NCBI GenBank assembly: GCA_037893225.1
Contig: JAZGUH010000143.1
Location: forward strand, 1,240,001 to 1,304,000
Source of the DNA: Hippasteria phrygiana
Taxonomy: Eukaryota; Echinodermata; Asteroidea; Valvatida; Goniasteridae
Direction of reading: 5' to 3'
DNA length: 64,000 nt
A program made the position numbers and the translations under genes. This document shows, piece by piece, positions 50,681 to 62,148 of this stretch; position 1 is the first letter of the stretch, and each line of letters begins with the position of its first letter. The notes beneath the pieces were generated by a model. That model had not been told where the DNA came from, ran no database searches, and saw nothing but the letters and a program-made list of their open reading frames with translations.

Positions 50681-53600
50681 CTGCACAGACAAATCAAACA
50701 AAACCTATGAGGATTTACCAGTGTCGTAGATAATAGAGAGAGTCGCGACAACATCTGATCATTGGACCAAAGATGGCCGCTCATTATGTGTACAGTAGAG
50801 CGTGTGGCTATTTGTTTACCAATGATGGCAGCAGACATAACGGTGTATTTGCTAGTTCTGGGCATGTAGTTCTGAGCATGCGCGCGTAGTTCTAATTTCT
50901 GAGCATGCACACAACTGGTGAGAAGAATAAAAATGGAGCGGTATATCTGTCTCGAAAGTCTTCCATAGTTCAAATAATGCGTCGTGTTTGGTCCAACGTT
51001 TGGGACCCCGTGTCTATCTACGGCTCTTAGGCCGTGTCCGAATTACTTGGCTACGGCATGAAATTTCACACGAGTCTATGGGAAGTGGCTGCAGCCGTTA
51101 CCATAGACATGTGTGTAACATCCAGCCGCAGCCAAGTAATTCGGACACGGCCTTACTCATCTACCTGTTGGGCGCCCTCTTTTGGTTTTAAGTAACAATG
51201 CAAACCAAAAATGTGTATGTTCTTGTCCCATTTTTGGTATTATTTTCTCTGTGTGAAACATTGCCATGAGACACAAATAACATGTTCCTTTTGACCAGTG
51301 GTGTAAATCAGTGTTGGTGAATGGGGGGGGGGGGGGGGGGGGTATGGCGAGTGGTAGGAGGAGTGGGGGATGACCAAAATCTCGGCCGACCAATGAAATT
51401 TGACAATATGACACAATTGGGGGGGAGGGGGGGGGGGGGTGATGTTCATGATACAAAGGTCTGGTTACCCTATGTAGGCTGTGTACATCTAATGCAAATA
51501 TGCACACTTATGTCCCTAAGTTTTTGTACTGTTTTTGTTCCGTTTTTATACATTTTGACTTTTGGAAAGTTGCAAAATAATCTCGAAATCAGCATTTTTT
51601 TGTTTCTCAACACACAAATCTGGGGGATAATCCAATGGCCCATACCCCTGGTCAAAAAGTGGGGGAATATAATACCCCATCCCCCGGGGATTTACGCCAA
51701 TGCTTTTGACTTGTTTTTAATTGTTATTTTTGCCTTTTGTTTTGTTTTGACATAAGAGCACAATTTGGCTACTTTTCAGTAAATATATAAACAAATTCTT
51801 GGCTAAAAATCAATTTTAGACCAATTCAGACATCCATAAAAGAACTACGATAAACTCCCCAGTAGAAAGTGGCTGGCGAAAACGACAGTTAATGACTGTG
51901 TTGTAGATTTTATCCAATAACAATTATTGCTACAATGAAGAAAAAAGTTGTGAGTTCCCCTCTTGCGTCCACAGAATTAACTCTTTGAGTTCTAACAGAA
52001 ATCAACACTGGGCACCTTAAGGTAGGGAGTGTAAGATTGACTGGTTCCTGCCTCCCGAAAGCAAGAAGGTGATGACGATAAAAGGACCGGGAACATGTCC
52101 ACATTATCGGAAAATGTGCTTAAAGGTCAAACAAAAGTTGGCATGACGTTAGCGATGACCCCCACTGAAAAGTGCAATGACATGCGGTAAACACCGATAT
52201 GACGTCATCAATACATGGGGCTATTGGACGTAAAGGTAAGGGATTAGATTGTCAATGAAGAAAAAAATCAGAAAATTGATGAAATGTCTGAAAAATACAT
52301 ATCTTTCTATTATAATAATGTCTTTCTCTGAGATTAGAAAAAGTCTGAATTCAGATAAAAATCTCACGCCTGAAAGGTGCGTGGTGTGGTTTTAGAATCA
52401 CATTTCATGAGACCTTTAACGTAAATGCATATACTATAATAAATAAACTGGAATGCTTAATTATCAAAATGCAACACCTACCCATGCAGTTTGCGTTGGT
52501 TTCTTCACTGTTTCCTGGGCAGTTCTTTCGGGTGTCACACAGCAACCTCTGATCAATGCAGAACGGTGTACTACGACGACTATCCCCAACATCACATGCG
52601 AAACACTCGTCATCTTAGTGTTTCGAAAGAAGAGACAAAACGTTTGATACAACACCTGAATAAATCCCCGCCATCTGATTGGTGGATCGCTGATCATTGA
52701 ATTATTCGTCCAATCGCACGGCTAGGCCGCATCGCAAAAATAGAAGTTCTATTCAAGAGAACTTTCACCCCACAGTCACACAATTGGTGGCGCTACACCA
52801 TGGCTGTCATTCACACAAAATTGCGGACGATGTTCGCGAATCGCCGAATTTATTCAGGCGGTGTATAAAACAAATAATAAATGTTTCACATTCGTGCAAT
52901 GGAAATAATAATTTCATTCGGTGACAGATGGAATGTTCAATTCCACAAGGCGAAGAATGTTCCATTCCACTCTTCGTCGCCTCGTGGAATGGAACATTCC
53001 ATCTGTCACCTCATGAACTTATTCTTACCACTGCACTGAGCATTCATTATTTATATACTATTCAACAAGGAAATTCCAGAATGGCACATCAAGTGTTTTT
53101 TTTAATTTCGAATGAAACGAACTGCAGTTGTAAATTCAATACTGCTATGTCCGTGCCCTGACTGAAAAATTCACTTAAACGGATTTCCCTCTATTAAGCA
53201 CTACAAAAACATGTTGTAAAACAAATTGAACGAAACAAAGTACTGTGCAGTATAATTGGTCTTCCTAAAATTATTGATATTCATTAATACTGTTCGAATT
53301 ACAAGCGTATTCAAAATCTCAAATCTGTTGCTTCCTAAATCTTACTGAAAAACTCATCAAAGTAATTCAATTTGAATATGTATTTTTCTGGGTCACACAG
53401 CAGCTGTCAGAGACCCACTCATCTCCACTCTCTCCACTCATCTCCCTTGACCGTCTTAAAATGCCACTGAAAATTTCTCTTACCCACTGTTGTTTTGAAG
53501 GATGTATAACTTAAATTGAACTCAATCTGGTTCTCCATCGACAGGACAGATTCCAGCAATAGGTGTACCCGGTTATCTTCAGTGTCCACAGACTGGCTGG

Positions 53601-54734
53601 GCCTGACGTAGCCGCACAACCCGTTCGGGAAGGAGGGGATGAGGGAAGCATCGCCCGGGTCATCACTGCCAATAATCTTGAGTCGGTTGCCGTCGCACGT
53701 GTTGCGGTTGTGGCTGACCAGCATAATGTGGGTTATGGTTAGACTTAGTCTGGTGCCGGGCGGGGAGTACAGGGTGAGGCTGCAGTTCAGCCCCGGGCTG
53801 TCAGCTGGGATGACCGACGAGATCTCACCGGACAAGGTGTCTCGGATCGTGTCTCCACACCCGTACTGCAGCTGGTCACGATTGCGTCCGTCCATGTAGG
53901 CTAGCGATTGACATAAATCAAGGAATATATTTCGTTTAGCAACACTTCGGGCACAATGATAGTACATTGTATAAAATTGATCGATACAATTGTTGTAAAA
54001 CGGCAACACTCAGTAGCGCACGGGGGAGGGGCTCAACGAAAAGCGGGGGGGGGGGGGGGGGTCGGACATTTTCGAGCGCTTTTTATTAAACGCTGTATGT
54101 GTAAGTATTAATGTCCATACCGGTAGATGCACATATAGGCCAACATACCCGAATTTTAACCTTCTTTCCGACGCTTCTACTGGGGAATGTTACGTGAAAT
54201 TTACATGGCCTCTTCTTTGAATTTTCCTCTTTTACGTTTTTTGGGTGTGTTTGTTATTTTTGTTTGCTTGTTTTTGTAATTGTTACACAAATCTTCGGGA
54301 ATGATCATATGACCCATCTCCCGGTCAAAGGGGGGGGGGGGGGGGGGGTATATCCTAATCCTCCGGAATCTACTCCCTTGCCCCTGTGCCCCTAATACGA
54401 ATTAAAATAATCCTCAAAATAAGCATCTACGTATACAAGCCATGGTGCTATACTTACGACGTGAATCGTTCCGTGTGTCCGACTTCGCAAAAATGGTAAA
54501 CACAAGGTGACTCATTTGTACGTACGGTCTATTATTGAGTGTATTTGGGGTGCAAGTCTGTTTTGGGGAGGGGCTGTCAACATCACACCTGCCATAAAAG
54601 TTTACAATAGCAATCAACATCTGACAAAAGGACTTAAACATGCATCACTCACCCGTTGCGTATTCGGTTGGTAGTGTGGCTACATCAGCGGCTGCTCTCA
54701 TTATACAAGTCAAGTAAGTAAGAAATAACCTCAT
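50169..54734 (-). CDS. Type I membrane protein with one CUB domain and PPPY tail (3 exons, 336 aa)
   Basis: Exons 54734-54653, 53900-53484 and 50680-50169 join in one 1011-nt frame (phases 1 and 1) with GT-AG borders. Signal peptide MRLFLTYLTCIMRAAA is followed by a CUB domain with the four canonical cysteines 42, 67, 96 and 123, including CDGNRLKI and GLCGY. After a short Thr/Pro/Gly/Ser stem, the membrane helix runs from about 178 to 202 (AVVIVITCLLAVLLIAIIII). A basic stop-transfer (KRAHSKRNR) and a Pro/Ser-rich cytoplasmic tail of about 130 residues follow, with APPPYATLP, a PPxY motif expected to bind WW domains. I do not recognise a named orthologue. Likely a surface adhesion or co-receptor protein. 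Confidence 0.8.
51030..51152. mobile_element. PIF/Harbinger-type MITE, 123 bp, TTA TSD
   Basis: Ends ggccgtgtccgaattacttg and caagtaattcggacacggcc are perfectly inverted, flanked by tta on both sides (51027-51029, 51153-51155). In intron 2 of the CUB gene. Confidence 0.88.
51324..51702. repeat. Dispersed ~350-bp G-flanked repeat (copy C)
   Basis: Same landmarks as 22962-23300 and 34292-34651, with G tracts at both 51324-51342 and 51418-51440. A fourth, partial copy (cccatctcccggtcaaa and G tract) is at 54294-54376. Confidence 0.8.
51710..52910. other. CUB-gene intron 2, remainder
   Basis: No exon or classified repeat recognised. Open frames are short and unrelated to CUB or other extracellular domains. 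Confidence 0.5.
52920..53010. mobile_element. Palindromic element, 91 bp
   Basis: ggtgacagatggaatgttc pairs with gaacattccatctgtcacc. Between them gaatg and cattcc words repeat on both strands. Flanks tcattc and tcatga share tcat. Confidence 0.75.
53484..53900 (-). CDS. CUB membrane protein exon 2 (CUB domain)
   Basis: Acceptor gtcaatcgctag|cctac, donor acagtgg|gtaaga on the minus strand. 417 bp encode almost the whole CUB domain in one exon (residues 29-166): GCGDTIRDTLSG, LNCSLTL, NTCDGNRLKI, NGLCGYVRPSQS, IEFNLSYTS. Confidence 0.87.
54653..54734 (-). CDS. CUB membrane protein exon 1 (signal peptide)
   Basis: ATG at 54734, donor caacgg|gtgagt. Encodes MRLFLTYLTCIMRAAADVAT and LPTEYAT, phase 1, matching the exon 2 phase. 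A second in-frame ATG is at codon 12; the first gives the hydrophobic signal peptide. Confidence 0.72.
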
Positions 54735-54850
54735 GCTGAATTTATATTTGCACCAAAAAATGCTTCACAAAAATGCGGTGATGCCAACGTTCACTGTGTA
54801 GGTTTGTGCATGTACATGTAGCATCAACCTGCTCCTCAAGTCAACGGCCC

Positions 54851-55171
54851 CGCAACTGCAGTAGCTACGTGCGACGCTGGTCTCTCTGTTATTCCAGTAG
54901 CACAAGGTCACGTAATCTGCGTAATTCCAGTAGCTTTTAATGTCACATTGGCCGGTCGTGTTTGAAGACTCGTCTGCGTAACTCAAGTAGCAGCGCCTTC
55001 TTGGTCAGGTGGACTTGTCTACGTAATTCCAGTTGCAAATTCACCTGTACTAGTCCGCGTAATTTCAGTAGCTTCTGATCGGCAGCTAACTATTGGCAGT
55101 GGGCCTATGAGTAATCCGGTAGCTAAAACGGCCGCCCCAAAGAGCACCTGTCTCCACGTAAATGTAGTAGC
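54851..55171 (-). repeat. Eight phased copies of a cgtaattccagtagc motif
   Basis: Plus-strand motif copies end at 54865, 54901, 54934, 54991, 55036, 55072, 55123 and 55171. The spacings are 36, 33, 57, 45, 36, 51 and 48 bp, all multiples of three, with unrelated sequence between. On the minus strand the motif reads S-Y-W-N-Y-A/V-D (SYWNYAD, CYWNN, CNWNYVD, LSYADES). The frame is open from about 55035 to 54765 but has stops near 55048-55096. It lies just upstream of the CUB gene. A decayed repeat-coding exon is the simplest reading; a cluster of binding sites is the alternative. Confidence 0.6.
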
Positions 55172-57690
55172 TACAAACGTCAGTCACCTTGCAACCTGCC
55201 ACGTTCGTAATGCATAGAGCAAAGGACGAACTTTATCATGGAGAAAAAAATACAACAAAAGCCCTAAGAATCAGATTGTAGATTCCGTGTCACAACGGAC
55301 CAGTGTCACAGTGACCTTGATTGATGTCAGTTACGCTACAACTTCGATGTGCTGCTTAGAAACTGAATTTTGTATTTCTTCGATGCAGAGAAAGTTTCAT
55401 GTTTTCGTTAAGTGGTTTACTGACATGCCACTGAAGTAGGCCTATAGTACAGCATGACGCACCAGCGTGGAGAGGTAGAATAAACAACCAGCCTTGACAT
55501 GAATATCAACCACACCATATATGGTTAGAAATATCAAACCCTATCATTGTAGTTTGTACCTTCAGTGGGAAGCACCTCGATTAAAAAAAGACCACGTCAT
55601 TCTAAGGAAAATTTTACACTAATGAACGAACATTTCATGTCGAAAGAAAGTAAACACGTAGGTTCTTGTACATTAAAAATTAGTGGTGTATGATTACTCG
55701 TGACAAGTCCTATACCACAGTTAAGGTAAGTACGAAATCAAATCCTTTTCTATGCACGAAACAGCCGTTGGGTTGCATACGGCAACAAGAGAATCAGTCG
55801 ACTGTAAACTCCAGCCAGCGACAACACAATAACTGTGTTTGCAAGCATTCAAGGGATCCATACAATACGGTTCATGTCAGCCTGGGAAATCCCATGCAGC
55901 ACGGTACCGTAACACAATATTGTTTGGACTTCTCATGCACTAGATTAATTAAAGTATGAAATCTGGTTGAGTTTTGCAAATGAAAATATCCATGGCCACA
56001 CTTCCCAAAGCTGCAGAATCACAGCTTGGCTCTCTCCAAAACAAAACAACTTTTGGTCTCTGATATCACCTCTGCTAAATCCCAGAACCGGAAAATGGTT
56101 TCACCATTTCCGTACCGCCGGTGTCATATGAATATCCGACTCCTTTTCCCTATTATTGGTTATAAACCCTCTCATTGGTTATAAACCCTCTCACGTGACC
56201 GGCCGCTCTCCCAATTATCGATATCATCGATCACTCACACATGTGCAATACTGCGGTACCGTATTTCATGGTGACTAGATTTCACACTACACCGGTAGTT
56301 GTTGAAATCAGTTGCGTACACAGAATCGTTTTTCGGGGGGGGGGGGGGGGGGGGCTAGCCACTTTGTCCAAAACATTTTCATAAAAAGTTGCCGGGAAAA
56401 AGGGAGCGGCTAGTCTCCTTTTTTTGTGCTGGGGCGGGGTCGGGTCAAGCTCGCCGTGAAGCCTAACCAATGGTTGAAATGAAATGAAATGAAATGATAC
56501 TACACCTCTCACACTACTGTACAGCAATTGAATCTTTCTTTGTCCAATTCTACGGCAGCGCTGTATTTTGTTTTCGCAAACAAAACGTCATTTATTACAA
56601 TAAGAAAGCTTTTAAAACCAAAACCACACTACCCACATAAGTTGTTCTTTATCAGTTCATATTACTTCACTAACATTCTGAGCCATGTGACTTATGTATT
56701 GTTGCCTCTGTTCAAACTGTTGGCGCATAAAATATCCTCCTGATATCATCCGATGACTCTTCTGTTGCTTTCGGCACTAAACTAAACCCGGTTTAAAGAG
56801 AACATAAATGCAATTAAATATGCGAATATTCCGTAAATAAAGTTAACTGTAATGTATTGCTTGTTCCACGAACATAAAAACCCGTTACGGTACTAAAGCT
56901 TTGTCACAAGAGGCAATGTTTACTAGCAACTTGGATGGAACTATAATACTGCTGGCTTCAGGAATGCTTGGGTTGCACACACAGACACAAAACACACCAC
57001 GTATGCCCGGCAGTGTTCGGACATTCCTAAGTTAAAGTGAACTTTTAAATGGGAATGATTTTCCTGGAGACTACATGGAATTGATTGTCTGTGAATTGCT
57101 TGTTTGAATAGTTTGAACGGAGGCCCACCATTGTGGTAACCATAGAGTGATAAAATACTGTATCAATAACACGTACACCTTTCAATTAGTGATAAATGCA
57201 CTATATAGATCACAGATAAAGACTTGTACCGGTAATCTATTAGTTTTTGACTTTCGTTATTATTCTATTACGTCCCACTTTATCAGGGCTGTAATCCAGT
57301 CCTGATCCGAGTCCGATGCAAAAACAGTGAAAAGGTGAACTTAAATACACAAGCAGTCAAAAACCTAAAAAAAAAAAAAAAAAATGAAATATGGACTTTG
57401 TTAAGGCCCAGTTGCAAGTCTACACTTGAGCCAGGGCCCAACCCAAGTCCAGATTTTCCGTTCCTGTTTGAGCACTGGACTCCTAGTTTGCTTTTGGTGT
57501 AATTTTCAGAAATAATGAGATTTGGGGTTGGTGTTAAGATTGTTTTCTAAATTACGGCAATTTATTTATTCTTATTTCGTTATTTATTCACATCCCTGAC
57601 ACAAAATGGTTTCACACATATTCACGCGCTGATTCAGCTAGCCAATGCGTCCCCGTTTAAATTTCCCGCGAACCGGCGTTACAACCGCTG
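55172..57690. other. No gene recognised
   Basis: AT-rich flank of the CUB gene. Contains a short direct repeat attggttataaaccctctca at 56153-56193, a G tract at 56334-56354 and an A tract near 57368. No splice-bounded exon stands out. Confidence 0.5.
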
Positions 57691-57691
57691 G

Positions 57692-57771
57692 TATAATCCC
57701 CGATCACGATAGGGACGCGCTGTCACGATCTTATAATCCCCGATCACGATAGGGACGGCTGTCACGAGCTT
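57692..57771. repeat. Two tandem copies of a 40-bp unit
   Basis: tataatccccgatcacgata followed by gggacg...gtcacga is directly repeated at a 40-bp period in a locally GC-richer region. Confidence 0.85.
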
Positions 57772-59180
57772 ATGTAACTCCACTGGCCATGGTTATTGTT
57801 AAATTCGTGTTTTTGTTTGTGTTTACATCGGGCGTTTTCCCACGGATTTGCTTTTGTTCGTATTCATTAGTTGCATTTCGAGTGTAGTAAAAGTGTGATG
57901 TAAAGAGGGCGAGAGTGGGGGAGAACGATTTCGATCGTCAACCTGTTAACATCGAGGGTGTGTGAGCTGAGAATTTCTTGCGAGTGACCGGTACCAACTT
58001 CCCTGAGGTCCCTGAAGCAGCAGGTGACGATCAGCCGGAGAATATCAGTCCCGGTAGGATCGGATCGTAGATTTGGCAAAATCAGAGCCAGTAATACGAT
58101 CTCTCAGAAACCGGTCCCCACTTTATTTGCAACACTCAGCCTATACAAAGACACCAGTTTAAGCCTGATGAAGGAAAATAACCGTAAGTTCTATTTGTTC
58201 TAAGCATTATAAAACTTGTTGAAGATATTGATGTTCGGAAGCTTGAAGTGAAATAACATTACTGCAATTTTGAAGATAAGCAGAATTTAGGTCATGACCG
58301 TGATTTTGGACCAATAAGGAAAGGACTGGTTGAAGTTTAGTTTTGTGTTAACTTAATGGAGAAACAGTATATATTGATGATTCGAGAAGTGTTTTACACC
58401 GACTCGGCATTTATTTTGTATAATTTTGTGTAATCAACCTTATATTGTTAACCACGAGACTTGCACGTATCTTGGTTAAATTTTACTTGTATAGATGGCT
58501 GCAACCTTGGGTTGAGATTCCCCTCACAGTCCCGCACCTTGTAAATGATGACGTCCGTCGTGGTGGCCATTTCCGAGTACCGAGCCCGTCCTTGAGAGGA
58601 GACTACATTGGCTCAGCCACTCCACTTTGCCACACATTCATATGATGAGCGGACCGTACCGTGGGCGGGACTGGATTCACCCTGGCATAATTATTTCAGT
58701 TTGAGGGAGTACTCATCCAGTTTATTAATAGTTATTAATGGACACTATTTGGCCTCATTTCCACTTTATTATTGGGTGCAATTTAAAGTTCGGTTGAGCA
58801 GGATAAAATTAAGTAAGTTGACCATTTCTTTCAGTATTATCTGTTAAGGGTCGAATAAGATTGAGAATTAGTCTACTCAGAATCCCTAAAATCTAATTTC
58901 TATTTTCGAATTAATTGTCAATTCCAGAATTAATAATACAAGGGATTCGGATTTATAAAGTACATGGTCTCTTTGTCATTTTATTTAAGTTGGTCTGGCT
59001 TTATATTTAGAACCCGGAGTCATCACTATAGACAAACATATAGATTATTCATAGAACTAATAGACTTTTGGATTGTGGCGACAGTTGGTACTTTATATCG
59101 TGCTAGCAAATACTGTAACACTGACCTGTTTAAAGTTTTGTGTGCATAGATGCTGGGAAAACAGAGATAATTTTTTTTTG
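57772..59180. other. GC-richer then AT-rich stretch, no gene assigned
   Basis: 57780-58160 is richer in GC and CpG than its surroundings and could be a 5' UTR or promoter region, but I find no supported coding exon. Confidence 0.4.
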
Positions 59181-59183
59181 TAG

Positions 59184-59250
59184 TAGTCTGGTTACCTGAC
59201 CACACTTTAGACAAAACGTAACATCCGGGAATGATCAGGTCGGGGATCTT
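59184..59250. mobile_element. tagtctggttccc short repeat (copy 3, truncated)
   Basis: Starts tagtctggttacctgacc. The right inverted end is degraded (ggtcggggatct) and the next 200 bp holds a G tract. Confidence 0.6.
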
Positions 59251-59440
59251 ATATGATGCACGATATGGGGCAGAGGGAACCCCCCTCTTTTGTGTTGGTC
59301 ATTGTGTTCCCGGAATCTCAGGAATTATTTTCAGATCTCTAGGGGGATGTGTTAGGTAACAAGTCTGGAGAGTGTATAGGGTATAGGGACAAAAATGGGG
59401 GGGGGGGGGGGGGGCTACCCCTCTGCCCCATATCGTGCTG

Positions 59441-59620
59441 GGTATAGGGGATCTAGACTGTCGGCCGACAATCGTTGGAAAACAATATATATTTCAACTT
59501 TTCTTGAAAACGACAGCACATCTCTTGCCTTGATTTCACAGGATGCTTGAGACTGCGATTTACAGTCTAGTACGGTATTTCGTAATAATTCAGTACTGAG
59601 ATTTGTTTTTTGATGCTTGA
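59441..59620 (+). repeat. gacagcacacc dispersed repeat, uninterrupted copy
   Basis: Runs ctagactgtcggccgacaat... cttgaaaacgacagcacatc... tcacaggatgcttgagactg... taataattcagta. It aligns with 15087-15330 once the insert at 15115-15236 is removed. Confidence 0.7.
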
Positions 59621-60209
59621 CAATGATGTGTACTACATTTATATTCACTTTTCCACTGTTTTTGCATCTGACTCCGATAGAGACTCTAGACTACAGCTCT
59701 ACACTTTAGCAATTGACAGTCACCCATAATAAAACTGACCAAATGATCAAACAAAAGCTTCGATTTACAGATAGTGAAAAGGTATCAAACATTATATGAA
59801 GTTATTCCACCTGCAGTGGTTCCCCTTTGAAGAAAATTGGACTTTCCCTTGAAACAAGTTTAATTTCCAACGATGTCAGTTGATTAAAAACATGTTAACT
59901 AAATAAAACAAAAAAAGTCAAAAAGGTAAAGCACACTTCTGGAGTGATATATAACACTTTCATACGTCTTGAGAGCAACCTATTTCAAAACAAAATAGTT
60001 TAATGACTATTAAAATTATAAATACAAAACGATAACCTATAAATTCATCACACACAAAAATATATGTTTGCAGTTCTCTCCAAAAGTTATACGTTGCGGA
60101 CTTACTTAAACCTTATCAATTCCCTTTTTAATACTGCAAATAAAATTAAAAGTGTCAAATTTCATTTCTAGATATTGTAATACGGTCCCATGCACTGATA
60201 TTAAAGAGG

Positions 60210-60351
60210 TTCAGCCCCGCATTGTTTATTGGCATGCAGCCTCTGGTGCCCACATTGTTCACGCACAAAGCACTTAACGTCGACATTAATCGCCATTGGG
60301 ACTGAAGCGGGGTATAGTGCACGGGCGACTATAGTCGCCATTGGGGCTGAA
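60210..60351 (+). mobile_element. Short inverted-ended repeat (copy 2, uninterrupted)
   Basis: ttcagccccgcattgtttat to ccattggggctgaa, without the MULE present in copy 1. It has the 9-mer CCATTGGGG once, at 60338-60346. Confidence 0.8.
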
Positions 60352-60439
60352 AGGGTTTTACAATGAACAAAACCATCCCTTAGTTAAGATCATTTTTCCA
60401 ATTCTTCCGTCCCTCCTAAAAAATGCCTCTTAATCAGTT

Positions 60440-62040
60440 CCTTTGGACCCCATCCCCCCCCCCAAAAAAAAAAAAAAAACACACAAAAAAACACACACAC
60501 AAAAAACAAACCCCAAAGAAGGAAAAAACGGTACCAAACCGCAGAGATTCACGGTTTTGCCTGCAAGAATGAGATGTCAAATTTTGAGTATACAATTTTG
60601 ATGCTATTTTCATCTTCTTTCAGGGTATTTCAATATCTCTCGTGTGATTAATTGATAAAAACAACGTTCCTCGGGTAATATCTCATTGTAACGAGGGACA
60701 TATACAACATGGCAAAATGCATTCATTCCACAAAGCAGTATCTCCAACCAACTATACATCAAATATTTTTGAAAATATAATTTTGAACATATACTTACCC
60801 TACATAAATTAATTATGATGAGTATAGTTAAGTTCAAATTGTTTCAGATGCGATAATTCAGGAAAGCAATTAATATTAAATTTTGCACTACGTGGAACAT
60901 TAATTGCAGCGTCATTCTAAACGTGCGTTTGTTGTTAAAGTTACTCTTGTAGCTACGTATGTGCATGATTATACCGTTTTTAATTGTACGTAGTTAGACT
61001 GCTACTGTTAGAAATTAGTTTGTGCATAATTCATTCGAGTGTTAAATGCCAGATACACATTTAATCTACACAAATAGTAACTTATTCGATTCTCAATTCC
61101 TAATTTAATGCAACAGACTTCTCTAAAACAGCCACAACATCCGTAAATATAGGGCAGTGTTGAAATTTAAAACCATAAGGTTAAAAAGATACACTACAGC
61201 CAGATCAACCATGGGTTTCCAAGATATTAAAAGGACACAGTGCTTTTGAGGTGCCAAATTGGGCTAAAAATTGCGTTCGTTCCAACCAATTGCCACGGTT
61301 GGAAAGATGATCAATTATAGAAAATAATAATATACACGACCATCTCTTGCAAGTGCGTCGATTGTCAGTGAAAATCATTTCGGGGACGGAATAGTCGGAC
61401 CGTTGGAATCCGGGTGGTAGTTTTTCATCAATGATTTCTCAGACAAATGGATGGTTGTACATTAATAGTTTACTTTTTAATGATCTTCCCTATCATATCA
61501 ATTTTTATGAGGAACGTATTTTTTCGCCTCCGGAGGGAATGTGTTGCTTTAATTTGTCAGCAGCTTAATTGGTTCCTTGTGTTTTTGTGTACACATACAC
61601 TCCCATAAATCAAGGGGATCAAACTGTTTTTATGAGTGAAATACGTCTTGGGAATTTCCCTAAATCTTGATTTCACCACTGCAGTCGTTTTGTACTTCGA
61701 TTACTGTACGGTGGATAACGTATTGCTCATAGCATTGCTGAATCTAACTAATTTTATGACGCATCACCCACGTTTTTTAACATCACATAATCCAAAACGT
61801 GGCTGCTCCCTCTTGAAAGTTTAGTATCAGCAAGCGTTGATTTCTGAACGATTTGGTGGATAAAATGGAAAGCGAAATAATAACACAATAACCATTTAGG
61901 CAAGATACTTCAGTCCACCACAATGAGAGATGTGATGTCTGTACGCATGAATATGCTTCCAAGAAAACTGCACACTACTTCCTAACTACGTGTCAACAGA
62001 GGGCGCTGTTGCGATGGACTGCTTTATAACCGCACTGCAA
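60440..62040. other. No gene recognised
   Basis: Starts with C, A and AC-rich simple sequence (60450-60530). 61262-61400 shares a dispersed repeat with 12592-12720. No coding exon was found. Confidence 0.5.
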
Positions 62041-62148
62041 CTACTTCCCAGTCCCGTAGTTTGCGCCACTGGCCTTGGCCAGTAAGATTTTGACTTTATC
62101 CTCGTTTAGCTCGCTGCGGTCGTCCGCTAGTACCTCCTTTCCGAACGA
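62041..62148 (-). CDS. Terminal coding exon of an unidentified gene
   Basis: On the minus strand a strong polypyrimidine tract and ttgtatttcag acceptor precede 108 bp of open frame, phase 0: SFGKEVLADDRSELNEDKVK, then ILLAKASGANYGTGK and TAG. The composition is that of a normal soluble-protein C-terminus with an amphipathic helix (NEDKVKILLAKA). I could not name the family or find the upstream exon, which must lie at higher coordinates, perhaps outside the window. Confidence 0.6.
   Translation of the reverse strand, partial: SFGKEVLADDRSELNEDKVKILLAKASGANYGTGK

Noticed and set aside
57867..58160. Possible coding exon in the GC-richer stretch
   Set aside because: A phrase such as NFPEVPEAAGDDQPEN can be read before a GT, but stops interrupt upstream and no family or partner exon was found.
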